Assembly (NCBI GenBank): GCA_021234155.1
Contig: JAJEKV010000010.1
Span: 11,614,359 to 11,678,358 of the forward strand
Length of the DNA: 64,000 nt
Reading direction: 5' to 3'
From: Isoetes taiwanensis
Lineage: Eukaryota > Streptophyta > Lycopodiopsida > Isoetales > Isoetaceae
The first letter of the stretch is position 1; each line of letters begins with the position of its first letter. The position numbers and the translations under genes are program-made. Under the pieces are notes generated by a model that worked only from the letters and a program-made list of their open reading frames with translations, made no database searches and was not told the DNA's origin. Of this stretch, positions 24,766 to 36,012 are shown one piece after another.

Positions 24766-24930
24766 GTGGCTTCTACAATCTTCTGTTTTTTCTCTGTGGC
24801 TTTTCGGCTTCTACAATCTTCTATTTTTTCTCTGTGGCTTTTACCGAGCTTCACAATCTTACGCTTTTGGTTTTTTTACGGTTCAAAGGTTTCAGCTCAA
24901 AGGCTTTTCGGCTTCAAAAGGCTTTTCTCG
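24766..24930. repeat. Tandem repeat around GGCTTCTACAATCTT (P2)
   Basis: Second copy of the family described at 10063-10300; here three units are clear. Confidence 0.7.
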
Positions 24931-25199
24931 GCTTCTTCTCGGCTCAAATCAACTTTTGTTTTCGATTTTTGGTTTCGGCTTGAAGGCAAAGGCTCAAATC
25001 TCGGGTACAGAAAACAAAGAGGTTAGTATTTCATGTTCTTTACTTAAAGTTTGTTATCCTATTCATGTTTTTATTCTAGTATTTGAAAGTTCTGTTCTAT
25101 CTTTTTATCATTTATATATGAGCTTGAGGGGTTAATCAAAGGGAGTGCTTACTGGCTTAGACTTTTAGATGCATGGTCCTATCTTGCCTGACACCTTGA

Positions 25200-25510
25200 T
25201 ATATAGATCTATTGTTTATAAACACCCTCTATTGCTTATAAACATGTTCTATTGCTTATATGATCTTGAACTTCTATGATTTTGCTCTATCTATTGCTTA
25301 TAAACATGTTCTATTGCTTGTATGATCTTGCTCTATGATCTTGCTCTATCTGCTCTAAATAATGAACCAAAACAATGAACTAAATAATGAACTAAACAAA
25401 ATTATTATTATTATATATCTAGCTATCGGTTCTTATTCTATCAGCTCTATCACGTTCTATGAGTTCTTATTACGCTCTATCGCTCTTAGATTTGCTCTAT
25501 CTATTTCCAC
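25200..25510. repeat. Short tandem repeats TCTATTGCTTATAAACATG (P2)
   Basis: Copy of 10501-10870. Confidence 0.65.
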
Positions 25511-25779
25511 GGCCCATTATTCTATTTTTACGCATTTTTTTTTCTATAGAATGATATGTTAGAATGGAAATCGGCTTGGCGCATTTCTAGTTTGACTTCT
25601 AATTTCCCACTAGGTTAATCAAATCGCGCCCGCGTTCTAGCGTTTCTAGTTGACCTTTCTATTTATCTGACTTTATACAAATCGGCGCCCGGTAGCGTGT
25701 GGAAAAAACTATTGAATTTTGTATATTTAGAATGCGTTTTGGGTGAAAAAAACAATATAGTTAATTTCTCCGTTCTAGG

Positions 25780-26440
25780 CGTTTGGATTTCTAGTTCAAA
25801 TTTAGACCATCAATTTTTGGACCGGGGGAGAGGAATATCATTTGCTAATTGGACAAGCCATTAATTTCGGGGCCATGGGAATTCTAGTGCATTGGACACA
25901 TCGGCTCCTCATGCTCTTAGTAAGGTTCAACAAATATACTTTGATTAGGATTATCAGGATCGATACCATAATTTGAGATCTCCTTTTGTCCCCATAAAGG
26001 ACCAATAGAATGACTACTCTACAAATACTACTAATAATTGTCATTTGTAGTTTTTTCAAAACATTTAAAAGAGAGTTTGGACAAGCCATATGAAAAGATC
26101 TTTCAAGTCGGGGGCCATGATGTATTTCAATACAAGCCATATGCATAACCTTAAAAATATGGGATATATTTACATCCCAAAGATATAACAATGGTTTCAT
26201 TAAGGCTCTTGCCAATCCAAAACAAAATGTTGAGGTTTTTTTATTAGGGGTAGTTCAAGGATTAATACAACATCTGGAATAAAATTTGGAGCTCTTCTCG
26301 ACATAAAAAGCTGATGGGCATCCCATAATGGGACAAAGGATCAAATGTCATATCGATTTGGTGGTCGACATTTGCGAGGGGGTGGGATTTGTCATATTGG
26401 GTGGGATGAATTGGGCCTATGGGCCTATGTGACATTTTGT
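25780..26440 (+). pseudogene. Rearranged copy of the 124-codon ORF (P2)
   Basis: Pieces of the ORF occur twice and out of order: GGACAAGCCAT appears at 25852 and again at 26081, and GGGCCATG at 25872 and 26112. Unrelated filler lies between them. The copy is about 290 bp longer than the one at 45670-46041. Confidence 0.45.
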
Positions 26441-26616
26441 AGAGATATTTAGAGCAAGCTATGTTAGTTTAGAAAGAACTTCGGCGCTTGGCGCATTTTC
26501 ACAAAAGGAAAAATGTACATATATTTCTTTTGAATATAAATACAATCTCGGCGCTGGCGCAATTTGCAACTTAAACTTTTATGTCCGCTTATTTTATTAT
26601 GTTTTTTTTATATGCA

Positions 26617-28229
26617 ATGTCGAAAACATTGAATCCTTTGATGCCCTCCGGCCCGGTATGACCAACCCCAAGAAACTACACATTCTCATTAATATGTAGT
26701 TTCATGGGGGGTTGATAAAACTTAGCTAAAAACTATCAAAAGAATTCAAAATTCACAACATCACTTGAGATGTTATGATATATTCTTTTTTTTTTACTAT
26801 CCTCATTATACATACCTTTTGATAATTTAAGATCTATAAAATTATAGCTTCTTTGTATCGAGGAAGGTGCGTACATACCTTTTAGGCATTCTTTTGGCCA
26901 CGCCACAAATGTGCCACGCTCTCCCCGATTGTGTCGCCACGGGGATGTCTTCTTGGAAGAACTTCATCCTCATAGTTGCAATTTATAATGCTCACTTCTG
27001 GCTTGTTTCCAAGAGGGGCCCATGGGACTTAGATTCGGGGTCAGGTCTTGATTTTACATAATCCAAGTCGGCGCTTCAAGTTTCTTTGTTAATAGATAGC
27101 ATTCTTCTCGCTGATAATTGAAAATATTAAAAGAATGATTTCACATGAGCGGTCTTCAAGAATATAATATGTTTCAAAGCAGTCTTCAAATCCTACTCAC
27201 CATAGTTCGGCCCGACATGATAGCGTGTCGATCGGTCGAGGCGATCGCTAAGTCGAGGCGGTCGATCGATCGGTCGAGGCCGAGTTGATCGTGAGCGAGG
27301 GTCGGCCGGAAGAAGTCGGCGAGTTGATCGGTTTCTTGAAAAATTAGGTGGCGAATAAATAATTGGCGTGCCACATAAGCGTTTCTTGAAAATAATAAAA
27401 TAAATATTTGTGGATGTGTTTTAATAAGAAAATTAAGTTTTTAATTTGAAATGGCGGGATAAGCGGTTAATATAAGGCGGGATAAATTGTAATTTAAAAT
27501 CGGATGCAATCGCCGGTTCGGATAATTCACCCATGCATTATAAATTTGAATCGCGTCCCATAACATTGCATTCGATCATTGCGGTGATATGGCGTCCGGA
27601 GGATCTGGTATAATGAGAGGTAGAAGCGGAGGGAGAAGTAGGAGGAGAATGGGCGATGGGCCAACACTCGGGGAAGTTCTGAGCAGTCGACAACACTTTC
27701 GAGGCGGTATTTACTATTTCTTCTCGATTTCTCACGGTTTACGTGTTATTTTTTAAGTTTTGTCTCTTATGTTTGTGTCTTTTTTTATCATTTTTCTCTT
27801 GTCTGTGTTATTTCTATTTTTTATATTGTTTTACGTGTCATTTCTCTTGCTTTTTTACTACCTTGTTTTGTATGTTTTTGTTCTAATCTTCTCCTCTACT
27901 CTGTGTTTTTGTTTTTGTTTTATAATCTTCTCTGTATTCTCCGGTTAAGGTATATTGTAGGACCGTTTAATTAGAGTTTCTTGCACTTGTTTGTTTATAG
28001 TTTTGTTACGTATTCTCAGTTCTTTCGATAAGTCTTTTTTCTAGCCTAGTATGTCTCTTATAATATAAAGCGTCTGTAGGGGCCTCTCTAAAAAAAGCCT
28101 TTCGGTAGCGATTTATAATATAGGCGTCATGAACCCACGATTGTTTTGTTGTCTGCGCTACTTTTCTTGTATACCATGCTTGTTTTTCCGTAGTAAAGGC
28201 TTCTATCAAAAGCTCGGCGTGATTTCATT
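26617..28229. other. N4 block upstream region, no recognised gene
   Basis: Fourth N upstream copy. Lacks the ATTCT-tailed insertion (uninterrupted site at about 28089). Poly-pyrimidine tract at about 27740-27930. Confidence 0.5.
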
Positions 28230-29393
28230 ACTCACCATATGATTGTAACTTTCGGGATCCTCTAAAAATGTGAAAAGAAAAGCAAAACTGCTTGCGGGTC
28301 AAGGGACATCGGCATCGAAAAACCAAACGGAGGAAAAATGTATCGATTCTGCAGATTTGGCACCGCGTTGTGACCATGGGCGATCTGACCCAGGAATAAT
28401 AAAGGCTTTCAGGTAGAGCCTCAGGTGTCGAAGAAGATTTACGAGAGGGCTCACGAATGGTATGTGGAGATCTTCAAGACTAAGCGGAAGAGCAGATCTT
28501 ATTTTCATGTCTAGATTTAAGGAAAGCAGATCAAATGAAGAAACAAAGGTATTACGATCACATGTGAAGAACGGGACAATTCATCTTGTTCCGTATTACT
28601 TGAGGCGGGTGAGAAAAATAAAAAGTATTGAAGAAGTTAAATTACTTGCGGTGCGGTTCCTTTAAAAAAACGACCCTAAGAGCGGATGAAGTGCGGATAA
28701 CCTCTTCAAATTTGGCTGGTCGGTGGTGAACCATTGACACAAAAAAAATATGTGAAGGTCTCTCATTTTGTGAGAAGAGCAATCGATTACAAGGCCGTCG
28801 GCTAGTGTGTACCTACAAGCTTTAAAGAGAAGGAAGATGCAAGTTCTAGAGGCGGGGAAACACGGGCGTTCTACGCATTACAGATATGACTAGTGATGGC
28901 GATAAAGGCGAGGCGGTTGAAGGCCATGAGCAAATTCAAAGTATGCGGACAAGTATCCTTTGGGCCTTAACTTCATGCATCCAGTCCATGTCGACAGGCT
29001 TTTCAAATCCACGAAGGCTATGTTTGTCAGCAGAAGATACGACAAGCAGCACGCAATGGAAATAGTCAACAACATGATAGAAAACCAGGCGGTGCCAATG
29101 CGGCGGATGTGGTGCCTTTTGATATGAAAGGCGAAAAAGGTGTTGATATGGAATAAACTTGAAGATTTAATTGGCAACTGGATATTCACTTCATGATAAT
29201 AGATGGCCAACATTGATTGGAAGTATGAGAAGGTTTTGATCGATCAAGCACAAAAAGCTGGAAATCGGTTATTCTATAGACTATACTCCGTCGAGAATTG
29301 CGGTTCCTCGGTGGCTCAACAACGGCCCGGCCGAGAATTAGCGAAATCGGTAGCGCTCTTGAATGACATGGGAAAGACATTCCTATACAAAAG
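28230..29393 (+). pseudogene. ParB/sulfiredoxin-like coding segment, lineage 2 (copy N4, best preserved)
   Basis: Visible stretches include KKIYERAHEWYVEIFKTK at about 28430-28485 and SHVKNGTIHLVPYYLRRVRK at about 28555-28615. Then follow LNFMHPVHVDRLFKSTKAMF and YDKQHAMEIVNNMIENQ at about 28970-29090, and HFMIIDGQH at 29186-29213. The arrangement (basic helical region, FDM, then IDGQH) fits a ParB/sulfiredoxin-like fold. The exon ends at 29393 before GTATTT. Downstream Q4 exons suggest one gene coding for ParB-like and methyltransferase-like parts. A few frameshifts remain and may be sequencing error. Confidence 0.55.
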
Positions 29394-29439
29394 GTATTTT
29401 ATTTTCCCACACATAGCTAGTCACGGAACTTCCAAACCG

Positions 29440-29700
29440 GCGCCCGGCGTGATTTCTTTGCTAATGTGCATGTCCTATAGCGTTCCAAATCGCGCCCGGC
29501 GTTTTCGTTAATCACATACATGAAGAAAGCGGCGCTGGCGATTTCTTCATGTTTTCTTCGTAAATATGTGATTAAGCAGCGCTGGGCTGGCGTTTATGTT
29601 GTTATTTGTTTTGATGGATTTACAAAGAAGCGGCGATTTGGCGCATTTCATTTCATGTAAATCCGTGGATTTCGAAAATGCTCGCGCTGGCGGCATTTTA
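29440..29700. repeat. Palindrome cluster of the CGCGCCAGGCGCG family (Q4)
   Basis: Five or more GCGCC-GGCG and GCGCTGGCG cores lie between the ParB-like exon and the next coding stretch, in what the exon border at 29393 makes an intron. Same position as 14415-14740. Confidence 0.6.
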
Positions 29701-29729
29701 TATTGTTATTGCTTTCCGCGGCTGTCTAT

Positions 29730-31120
29730 TTTATTTATCTAACGGCCCATATTTTGCGGTCCGTTATGTGGAAGGCGATTCGACGCCTTTCGTACCAATG
29801 GATCGAATATGGAAAACCAATACCGACCCGGACAAAGGGCAACCTAAGAGTGCGAATTCAAATTACTAGAAAGGACAACATGCCAAACCATATCTGAGGA
29901 CAAGACTAAGGGCACCGGATCAAAGAAGAAAAAAGGGGATGCACAAGCGCTCGGAAGATCAAAGCGGTGCCAAAGGATGCCGCAAGATTGTTTTTTTCTT
30001 GACCCGGGTATGGGAAAAGTGGAGCGAATTTTGGGGGCGCCTATCACGGAAAAGAAGTTGCCGGTCGTATGGCGGGGTTTCCTCCATAAAATCGTCTATT
30101 TTTGATATAGGTATCACGAAATGAGAAAGGCACAAGGATTGGATGATGTAGAATTAATCTGTTCTAGATAGTTGCATCGAGAAAGGAAGTTGTCTACAAG
30201 AAAAGCGTCTGCGACAAAGCACTTGACATCTTTCGAAGATGCATGCGAATCGCTAAAAATATGAAAGTCTGAAAAAGGCTATTGGCGAAAGAAGCGCAAA
30301 GGCTCACGGGGAGACTTCATGTTATCGAGAGATAGGCTTAATGCAAAAGTACAAGCGTATCTAATGATGACATTAAGAAATATGTGTTTTGGTCAAAAGA
30401 TTTTTGTGAAGCGACAAAGGCGAAGAATGTGGCAACTCTTAAGGGGATTCACCGCGAAAGTGGCGTCGACCTAAAAAGAAAAGTTGCTTTGGTGAAGAAG
30501 GCCCGGAAGAGGAGTCTCCTTTTTCTATAAGGTGTCCACTTTGGTTATAAGTGTGCCATACGGGCGTGGATGATGGGCCAACCGACATCACTCTATTTGT
30601 TCTTGATAGCCGTGGTACGAGATGGACACAAGATGATTCTGACACCTTCTTCAACATATGCGGTGGTTTTGGCGAGATGCATTATACTATCGTGACGGTT
30701 TGCCACTCAGGCATGTCCCTACGCATATGCACTAGGCTTCGCGCAAATGATCTCGAATGCATTAAAGTGATGAGGCAAAAGCGGTAATGATAGATGAAAA
30801 CAAAGATAGTGAGTTTAGTACCGAAAGTAAGATCTCACATGTGCTAGTCCTTATGATAGCCATTATGGATGATAAAGAATATGAAAGACTCAAGGGGAAA
30901 CGGGAAGGTGAGAAGATTGCTTGGCGGTGCTATCGGCTAGATGAACCCCTAGTGAAGAATGTTTTTATGTGAATTCAATGCGAAGACAAAGGGAAAGGGA
31001 CTGCGGATGTGGATGTTGACTTTATAGAGGGCCGAAGAGGAAGAGGAAGAAAAGCTGGAGTCGACCATGTTCTTAATTCACCAATCAAGTATGAGCTCTT
31101 GCGGTAGCATAAGGGGAGGC
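29730..31120 (+). pseudogene. Lineage-2 downstream exons, possibly methyltransferase-like (Q4)
   Basis: Coding runs in order: SYQWIEYGKPI at about 29795-29825; a Lys-rich stretch; GLDDVE near 30140-30155; and DDGPTDITLFVLD at about 30569-30608. Next come YTIVTVCHSGMSLRICTRL near 30683-30740, then an open run 30787-30972 and a Gly/Arg-rich end (EGRRGRGRKAG) near 31030-31060. The DITLFVLD strand and the later HSGM resemble, in order and spacing, TLVIADLPYG and FHSSM in the lineage-1 methyltransferase. I could not find a clear motif I (FxGxGT), so catalytic competence is doubtful. Confidence 0.4.
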
Positions 31121-31779
31121 TGAATAAGTCTGCGGGTTTTCTTTGGCCCTTCGAGTTTCGATTGAAGTCTTACGCCCTTTAGAGACAACGTGTTGGGAGT
31201 TTCATGTTGGAGGTTATGTCGGCGGGGAACCTTTGAAGCTAGCTAGGAAATGCCAAAGTGTGGTCTCGATGGTCAAGCCAAGGACTTCCTTGATATTTTT
31301 TAGAAAGTGCTAGAGGTGGCACCTAGGGTCCGATAGGTAGTGCAAGAAATAAAGCTTCCACCTCTAAGTCCGAATTACCTCGGATCACGGGCTGCGAGCG
31401 GGGAAGAAATGAAAGCGGATGGAGCACATAAAGATGAATTTCGACAACCAGTAGGTTAACTATCGGCCGAGATCGTGCCTATACTTCCAATCACATTGGA
31501 AAATCCATTTGAAAGGGATGTAGAAGCGCCAAACCAAGAAGACAAAATCAAGATGATCTGATGGATTGAAAGCTCTAGTCAGGTTAGCATAAAAAGTAAT
31601 GAAGTATCAACCATAGTTCAAACACTAAGTGATGTGGTTGACACTTCGGCGGACCAAAGACAACCGAGAGTAAGCTCATCATTCGCGGAAGTTGAGCGAG
31701 GAACGAGAAAGGTATGTTCTTCAAGCGAAATGAAAATCGCGTCGGTAGCGATTTCAATTTTCTTTTCCTTATCTCACAA
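31121..31779 (+). other. Probable continuation of the lineage-2 gene with palindrome-bearing intron at 31711-31779
   Basis: Broken coding-like runs (for example GFLWPFEFRLKSYAL near 31135-31180) lead to a GTATGT...CACAAG intron-like segment at 31711-31779. It holds AAATCGCG and TAGCGATTT arms, a relic of the lineage palindrome. Confidence 0.35.
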
Positions 31780-32024
31780 GTGTGTGCTTTCTTATTCTGG
31801 ACCTAAACCCGGTTTCCTCCAAAATTACGGTGTTCGATTTGAATGGAGTGCTCGCAAAAGCGTTACCTAAAGCACAATTCGACCTATCATGGTATGCACG
31901 AAACCATTTGAGACCACGTATGAAATGGGTATATCAGCCATATATCGAAGGAGATGTTAGACCAAGCTTTCACTTTTATTTCATTGTGCAATTTGGCAAG
32001 GGGATGGACCAAGTATATATCTGA
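31780..32024 (+). pseudogene. HAD/FCP1-like exon fragment
   Basis: An open run contains ITVFDLNGVL followed by LRPRMKWVYQPYIEG. FDLNGVL is a common plant variant of HAD motif I (DxDGT/V), and a following R-P is typical of FCP1-homology domains. Only this N-terminal portion is visible, and the second Asp of the usual DxD is Asn. It could be the last part of the lineage-2 element gene, joined by the palindrome-bearing intron, or an independent fragment. Confidence 0.45.
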
Positions 32025-32112
32025 ACCAGTTTGAGTGAAGTTATGAATTACATTAGTTTGGGCATCTGTTTGGGACCAAAAGCAAATGTATTTCATTTAA
32101 AACCGAAGGATC

Positions 32113-32355
32113 ACGATAAGGAGGGTAAAAATATAGGCGGTGAAATCTTGCATTATCGACATGATGGATGACTTGGGCTTCGAAGGATTCATTTTAAATT
32201 GCTAGAATGTTGATGAGCTTGGCTAGATTTGGAACCTCCTTTCCCTTCAATGAGATCCATGATCACTAAATCCACCATCCTATCATCCTGAAAATATGTA
32301 ACACCCTAAAAAATGCTTGATTTTCTGCTAAGCTTCATTGGTGTCATGCACTCAA
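32113..32355. repeat. Direct repeat pair, first copy
   Basis: Shares ATCGACATGATGGATGACTT, a following CTAAATCCACCATC and AAGCTTCATTGGTGTCATGC with 33000-33193. The pair is about 880 bp apart and diverged by indels. Confidence 0.6.
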
Positions 32356-32999
32356 ATTCATACCCTCACCCTATAGCCCCTAACCTTCACCCCAATCCGG
32401 TTTACTTTTTACAAAGGAAATGCGAAAACTTGTATCATTGTTGTTTTGGTGATTTGGTGCTACTTTAAAAGTTGGTGACATGGAATTAAGACACTAGAAT
32501 ACTCTTTTGATATTTTATCTTTCAAGCTTGAAGTTTGTGCTTCTATTGTTCATATAGTTTAAACATGTTTGTCTTCACTAGATGCATTTATGTTCTATCA
32601 CCAAGTTCACGTTCGTTAGATCATAAATATTTATTGTTAAAAAGGGTATAGTAGTAATAATACAAATAAGATTGGGGGGAAAAAAACGTTTATATATAAG
32701 GAAAGGACTACTTTTGTGATGCATTTTTGGCATGTAAATGTATGATATGGGTTGCATTTCCTTACCACTAAATTATTACAAGGGGTTTTGATATAAAAGC
32801 CACCGTATACAATAGGTTTTGGGTTACATGAGTACTTGGATTTATCCACCTATAGTATAGGTGAACCTTAGGAGCAATTTGGTCGTCGATGGGAATAGAA
32901 CAAAAATATCTGATTGTTTTGAGAGTATTTTTTTGCGGTATTTTTTTAGAGATTGGGCATATTGCTTTGGGTCTGAGCAAATGTAAAAGTCATTTGGAT

Positions 33000-33193
33000 A
33001 AGGCGTCGGGTAAAAAATTTCGGCGTGAAATGCTATCGACATGATGGATGACTTTCAGCGTTGGGAGAAAGAGACATCATTATAATTGATGATGGCTTTT
33101 GAATTGTTTTCAATTTCGAGCGCGTCACTAAATCCACCATCTATCAGCGTTACCACATATGATTTTACGCTAAGCTTCATTGGTGTCATGCAA
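33000..33193. repeat. Direct repeat pair, second copy
   Basis: See 32113-32355. The order of the shared blocks is the same, with a shorter spacer here. Between the copies (32356-32999) no gene was recognised. Confidence 0.6.
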
Positions 33194-35319
33194 AGAGAAA
33201 AACGAAAAAGCGGCGAGATATACAAACACTATAACAACGTGGGACATGGAAAATTGACATGGACCTTTTTTAACTATCGTCTAGAAATTTTAATTTTTTT
33301 TGATATAGAATGTATCCACAGGAAATACACTTTCCATAAAATTTTGAATATGAAATATACTTTATACCAAACACATTCGAATATATTGTGTTCTTATATC
33401 GGCATTATTGGTTACATTATGCATTATTGTTTTTATATTATGTGTATGGTTTTGCTATACTTGCAATAATTTGTATGTATATAAAGTCAATAATTTAGGT
33501 GTGTATAAATAGGTATGCATGAAATTGGCAAACCATCGGCCGACCTCATATACGCTTGTTATTATGGCACATTCTATTACGCAAGATGAACCATGCGGAC
33601 CTCTGCGGTGTGCGAGCTAGAAATAGAACTTCGGACTGGCTTGATGTCGTTGCTATGAATCCAGATCCGCTTCTATCTGTTCCCTTTGATGTTGTAATCC
33701 ATCTTATATGGAATCGAGCATGGTTTGTTCATGATCGACGGGGATCTCCGACAGCACTGCCGCTTTGTCGGCGATGAATCGGATTAGTTTTTAGGTTTAT
33801 GTTCCATTATAATGCGTTATTCATGCCAGAAAATCGTCGCCGCAGCCAGCGATTTGAACCTAAAAAATCTGTTTTTGTAGCAACTTGTTATTTATAAGTA
33901 AAGCACTACAATTTCAATGTTTAGATTTCGTTTTGCCGTCCAGGTGATAGTGCAATTAATAAGCAATTTCCTACTTTTTATATTGCCAACATTACGTCAT
34001 AATATGGGTCATTTGCATCGAATATTTGAATGCCTTTGCATTTCAACATAAAAATGCATCTTCCTAGCGAAAATGAACTTCGGTGCAAAAGTGTGGTTAA
34101 TTCAATATAATGGTCAACAAAAGGCTTATCACAGTAGCGATTTTGGAATAGACATAATCCCAATTTAATTGAATGATGGCTTTATACAACTTCTACGATC
34201 CCATCAAGGTTGAAATGAGGTGCCAATACTAACATGCCCAACATTGGTATACTTGAGGCGGAGATGTCGTTGAAGGCACAGCGTCTACCATAAATGGCAG
34301 AAATTTGCGGAACTTGGATGGCATGCAGGGGAGAGTTGCTAAGGTGGGCAAGACCACAAATCATCCCCATCTTGGCTAGCCTCTTCAATAGAACACTTCA
34401 AGGGAGGTTTTATGGGTCCAAAGGGGACTTCAATTTTCCTCCGTCTTGTTTACATGTACTCAAAGTAAAGGTTAGGCCTAAAGGGATTAGATGGGCTTGA
34501 TGAAGAAGACCTAGCAACAAGCTTTATTGTTGAGACAATTTGCACAATATGTGGAAAGGAGATAATGTCAAGCTTGTATGGGACAAAGGTGTAAAGCTAG
34601 AAAAAACTTGCTAGGAGTGGTCTATGCCATGGAAAAGGAAGGATTTTATATGGTTACCTTTGAAGGTCTAATTTAATGTATATGTAGCTTTTTAGGGCAT
34701 TTACAAAAATGTAGATTACATCATTAGCACATATAGTTATATGGTATTCAATGTGTGAAAGGTTTTTTTTTGCTAAGCTAGGGCTTAACTCCCTATGGTC
34801 ACCCGATTCTTGGTGATAATATCTTTCATAACATTGAAGAGACAAACTTAAAGAGTACCTTTTTATTACAATCTTTGCATGCCAGCTGCAGACATTGATG
34901 TTTGTGCCATTCTTCATCTTCTTCTTTAGGAAGGACCATTTGCCTCAAAAATCACTAGTGGATTTATAAACATGGTTCTTAGCTTTCTGAAGTTTACCAT
35001 CACCACAAAAGCACAATTACAATTGCATTCTTTGTACCCCATTTGGATGCATTACGATTTTTTTGTTGAGTGCTTGCATCACATACTCAAAGTGCATGTG
35101 ATATTGGCGACAGGTCTCTCTTTCTTTTAAGCGCCTCACAAAAGATGGCTTGACAATTCAAATGTCTTGTTTGTGAAATCTTCATTTCATTGAATTCCTT
35201 TTTTTGAATGCCATGTAAAATTGCAACTATAAACAAAGCGAAATCTGAGTTCAAAAAAATTAAAAGCCGACAATATAGTAAAAGCGAGAACAAAGCGGTA
35301 AAACATATAAATCATAATA
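33194..35319. other. Unique AT-rich region, no recognised gene
   Basis: Short open stretches exist at 33556-33777 and 34294-34500 on the plus strand, but they match no family I know and have no visible exon context. Not part of the array. No terminal repeat like that of the 46488-54875 element was found here. Confidence 0.4.
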
Positions 35320-36012
35320 ATTACCGAGAAATTTCAAGCGGTTGTATTGGATGATCAATTTTTTCACCATCTTTTGTAACAAACTTTCTCACATGCTTCT
35401 GTATGGTGAGACTCTTGTGTTTTCATGTCGAACTTGTATGTGAAATTCTTAACCTCATGGAGTTATTGCATCTGATCTCTTTTTCCTTGAAAACATTGAC
35501 CACGGACCACATTCTTGTTACGCCATTACTCTTCTTAAGTTCTTTGCAACAACAGATTTTCTTGATACATGAAGGAAGTGCAAGCTGGTGGTGGATTTTG
35601 TTTGTTTTGTTGAAGATACCATTTGCAATGTGGACTTTCTTGCTTGCATTATATACATCTTCCTTAGTTTCTTTTTGCTGATTGAGTGTCTCTTGAACAT
35701 TTCTAATTACATTCTTCATGACCTTGCTTTGATCATGATCAACAAAAATCCACCTCGATGGCAATTTCTTCTTCACTCTCTTCACAAATCGTGCACCACC
35801 GATTGCCTTATCCCCTTCTTTCAAAGGCTTTGTGATATTATTGAAATAATCGTCCAAATTCTTGGACAATTCTTGAAACCTTTCGCACTCAAGCATACAT
35901 CAACTTGAGGCTGGATATTTTCTTTCTCCCTCTCTCTATCTCTTTTCCTCTGTCTAGATTGCCTTCTTCTCTCGGCTTGAATTTCGGAAAATTTGAAGTC
36001 GCTTTTCTTCAT
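35320..36012 (-). CDS. Unknown basic, coiled-coil-like protein
   Basis: The start at 36012 gives MKKSDFKFSEIQAERRRQ followed by a strongly basic/charged run (QRKRDREREKE), as in a nuclear localisation or bZIP-like basic region without a leucine zipper. A one-base shift near 35890 joins it to a frame reading CERFQELSKNLDDYFNNI and then KKKLPSRWIFVDHDQSKVM. The frame runs to a stop at 35423; another shift would add KHVRKFVTKDGEKIDHPI down to about 35330, followed by GTAATT. No domain was recognised. It lies downstream of, and on the same strand as, the DUF7869-like gene at 37390-40247, so it could be another gene of that element. Confidence 0.45.

Noticed and set aside
34294-34640. LINE reverse-transcriptase fragment (LASLFNRTLQ)
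   Set aside because: Only a few residues are suggestive; no YxDD or other RT motif in any frame nearby.
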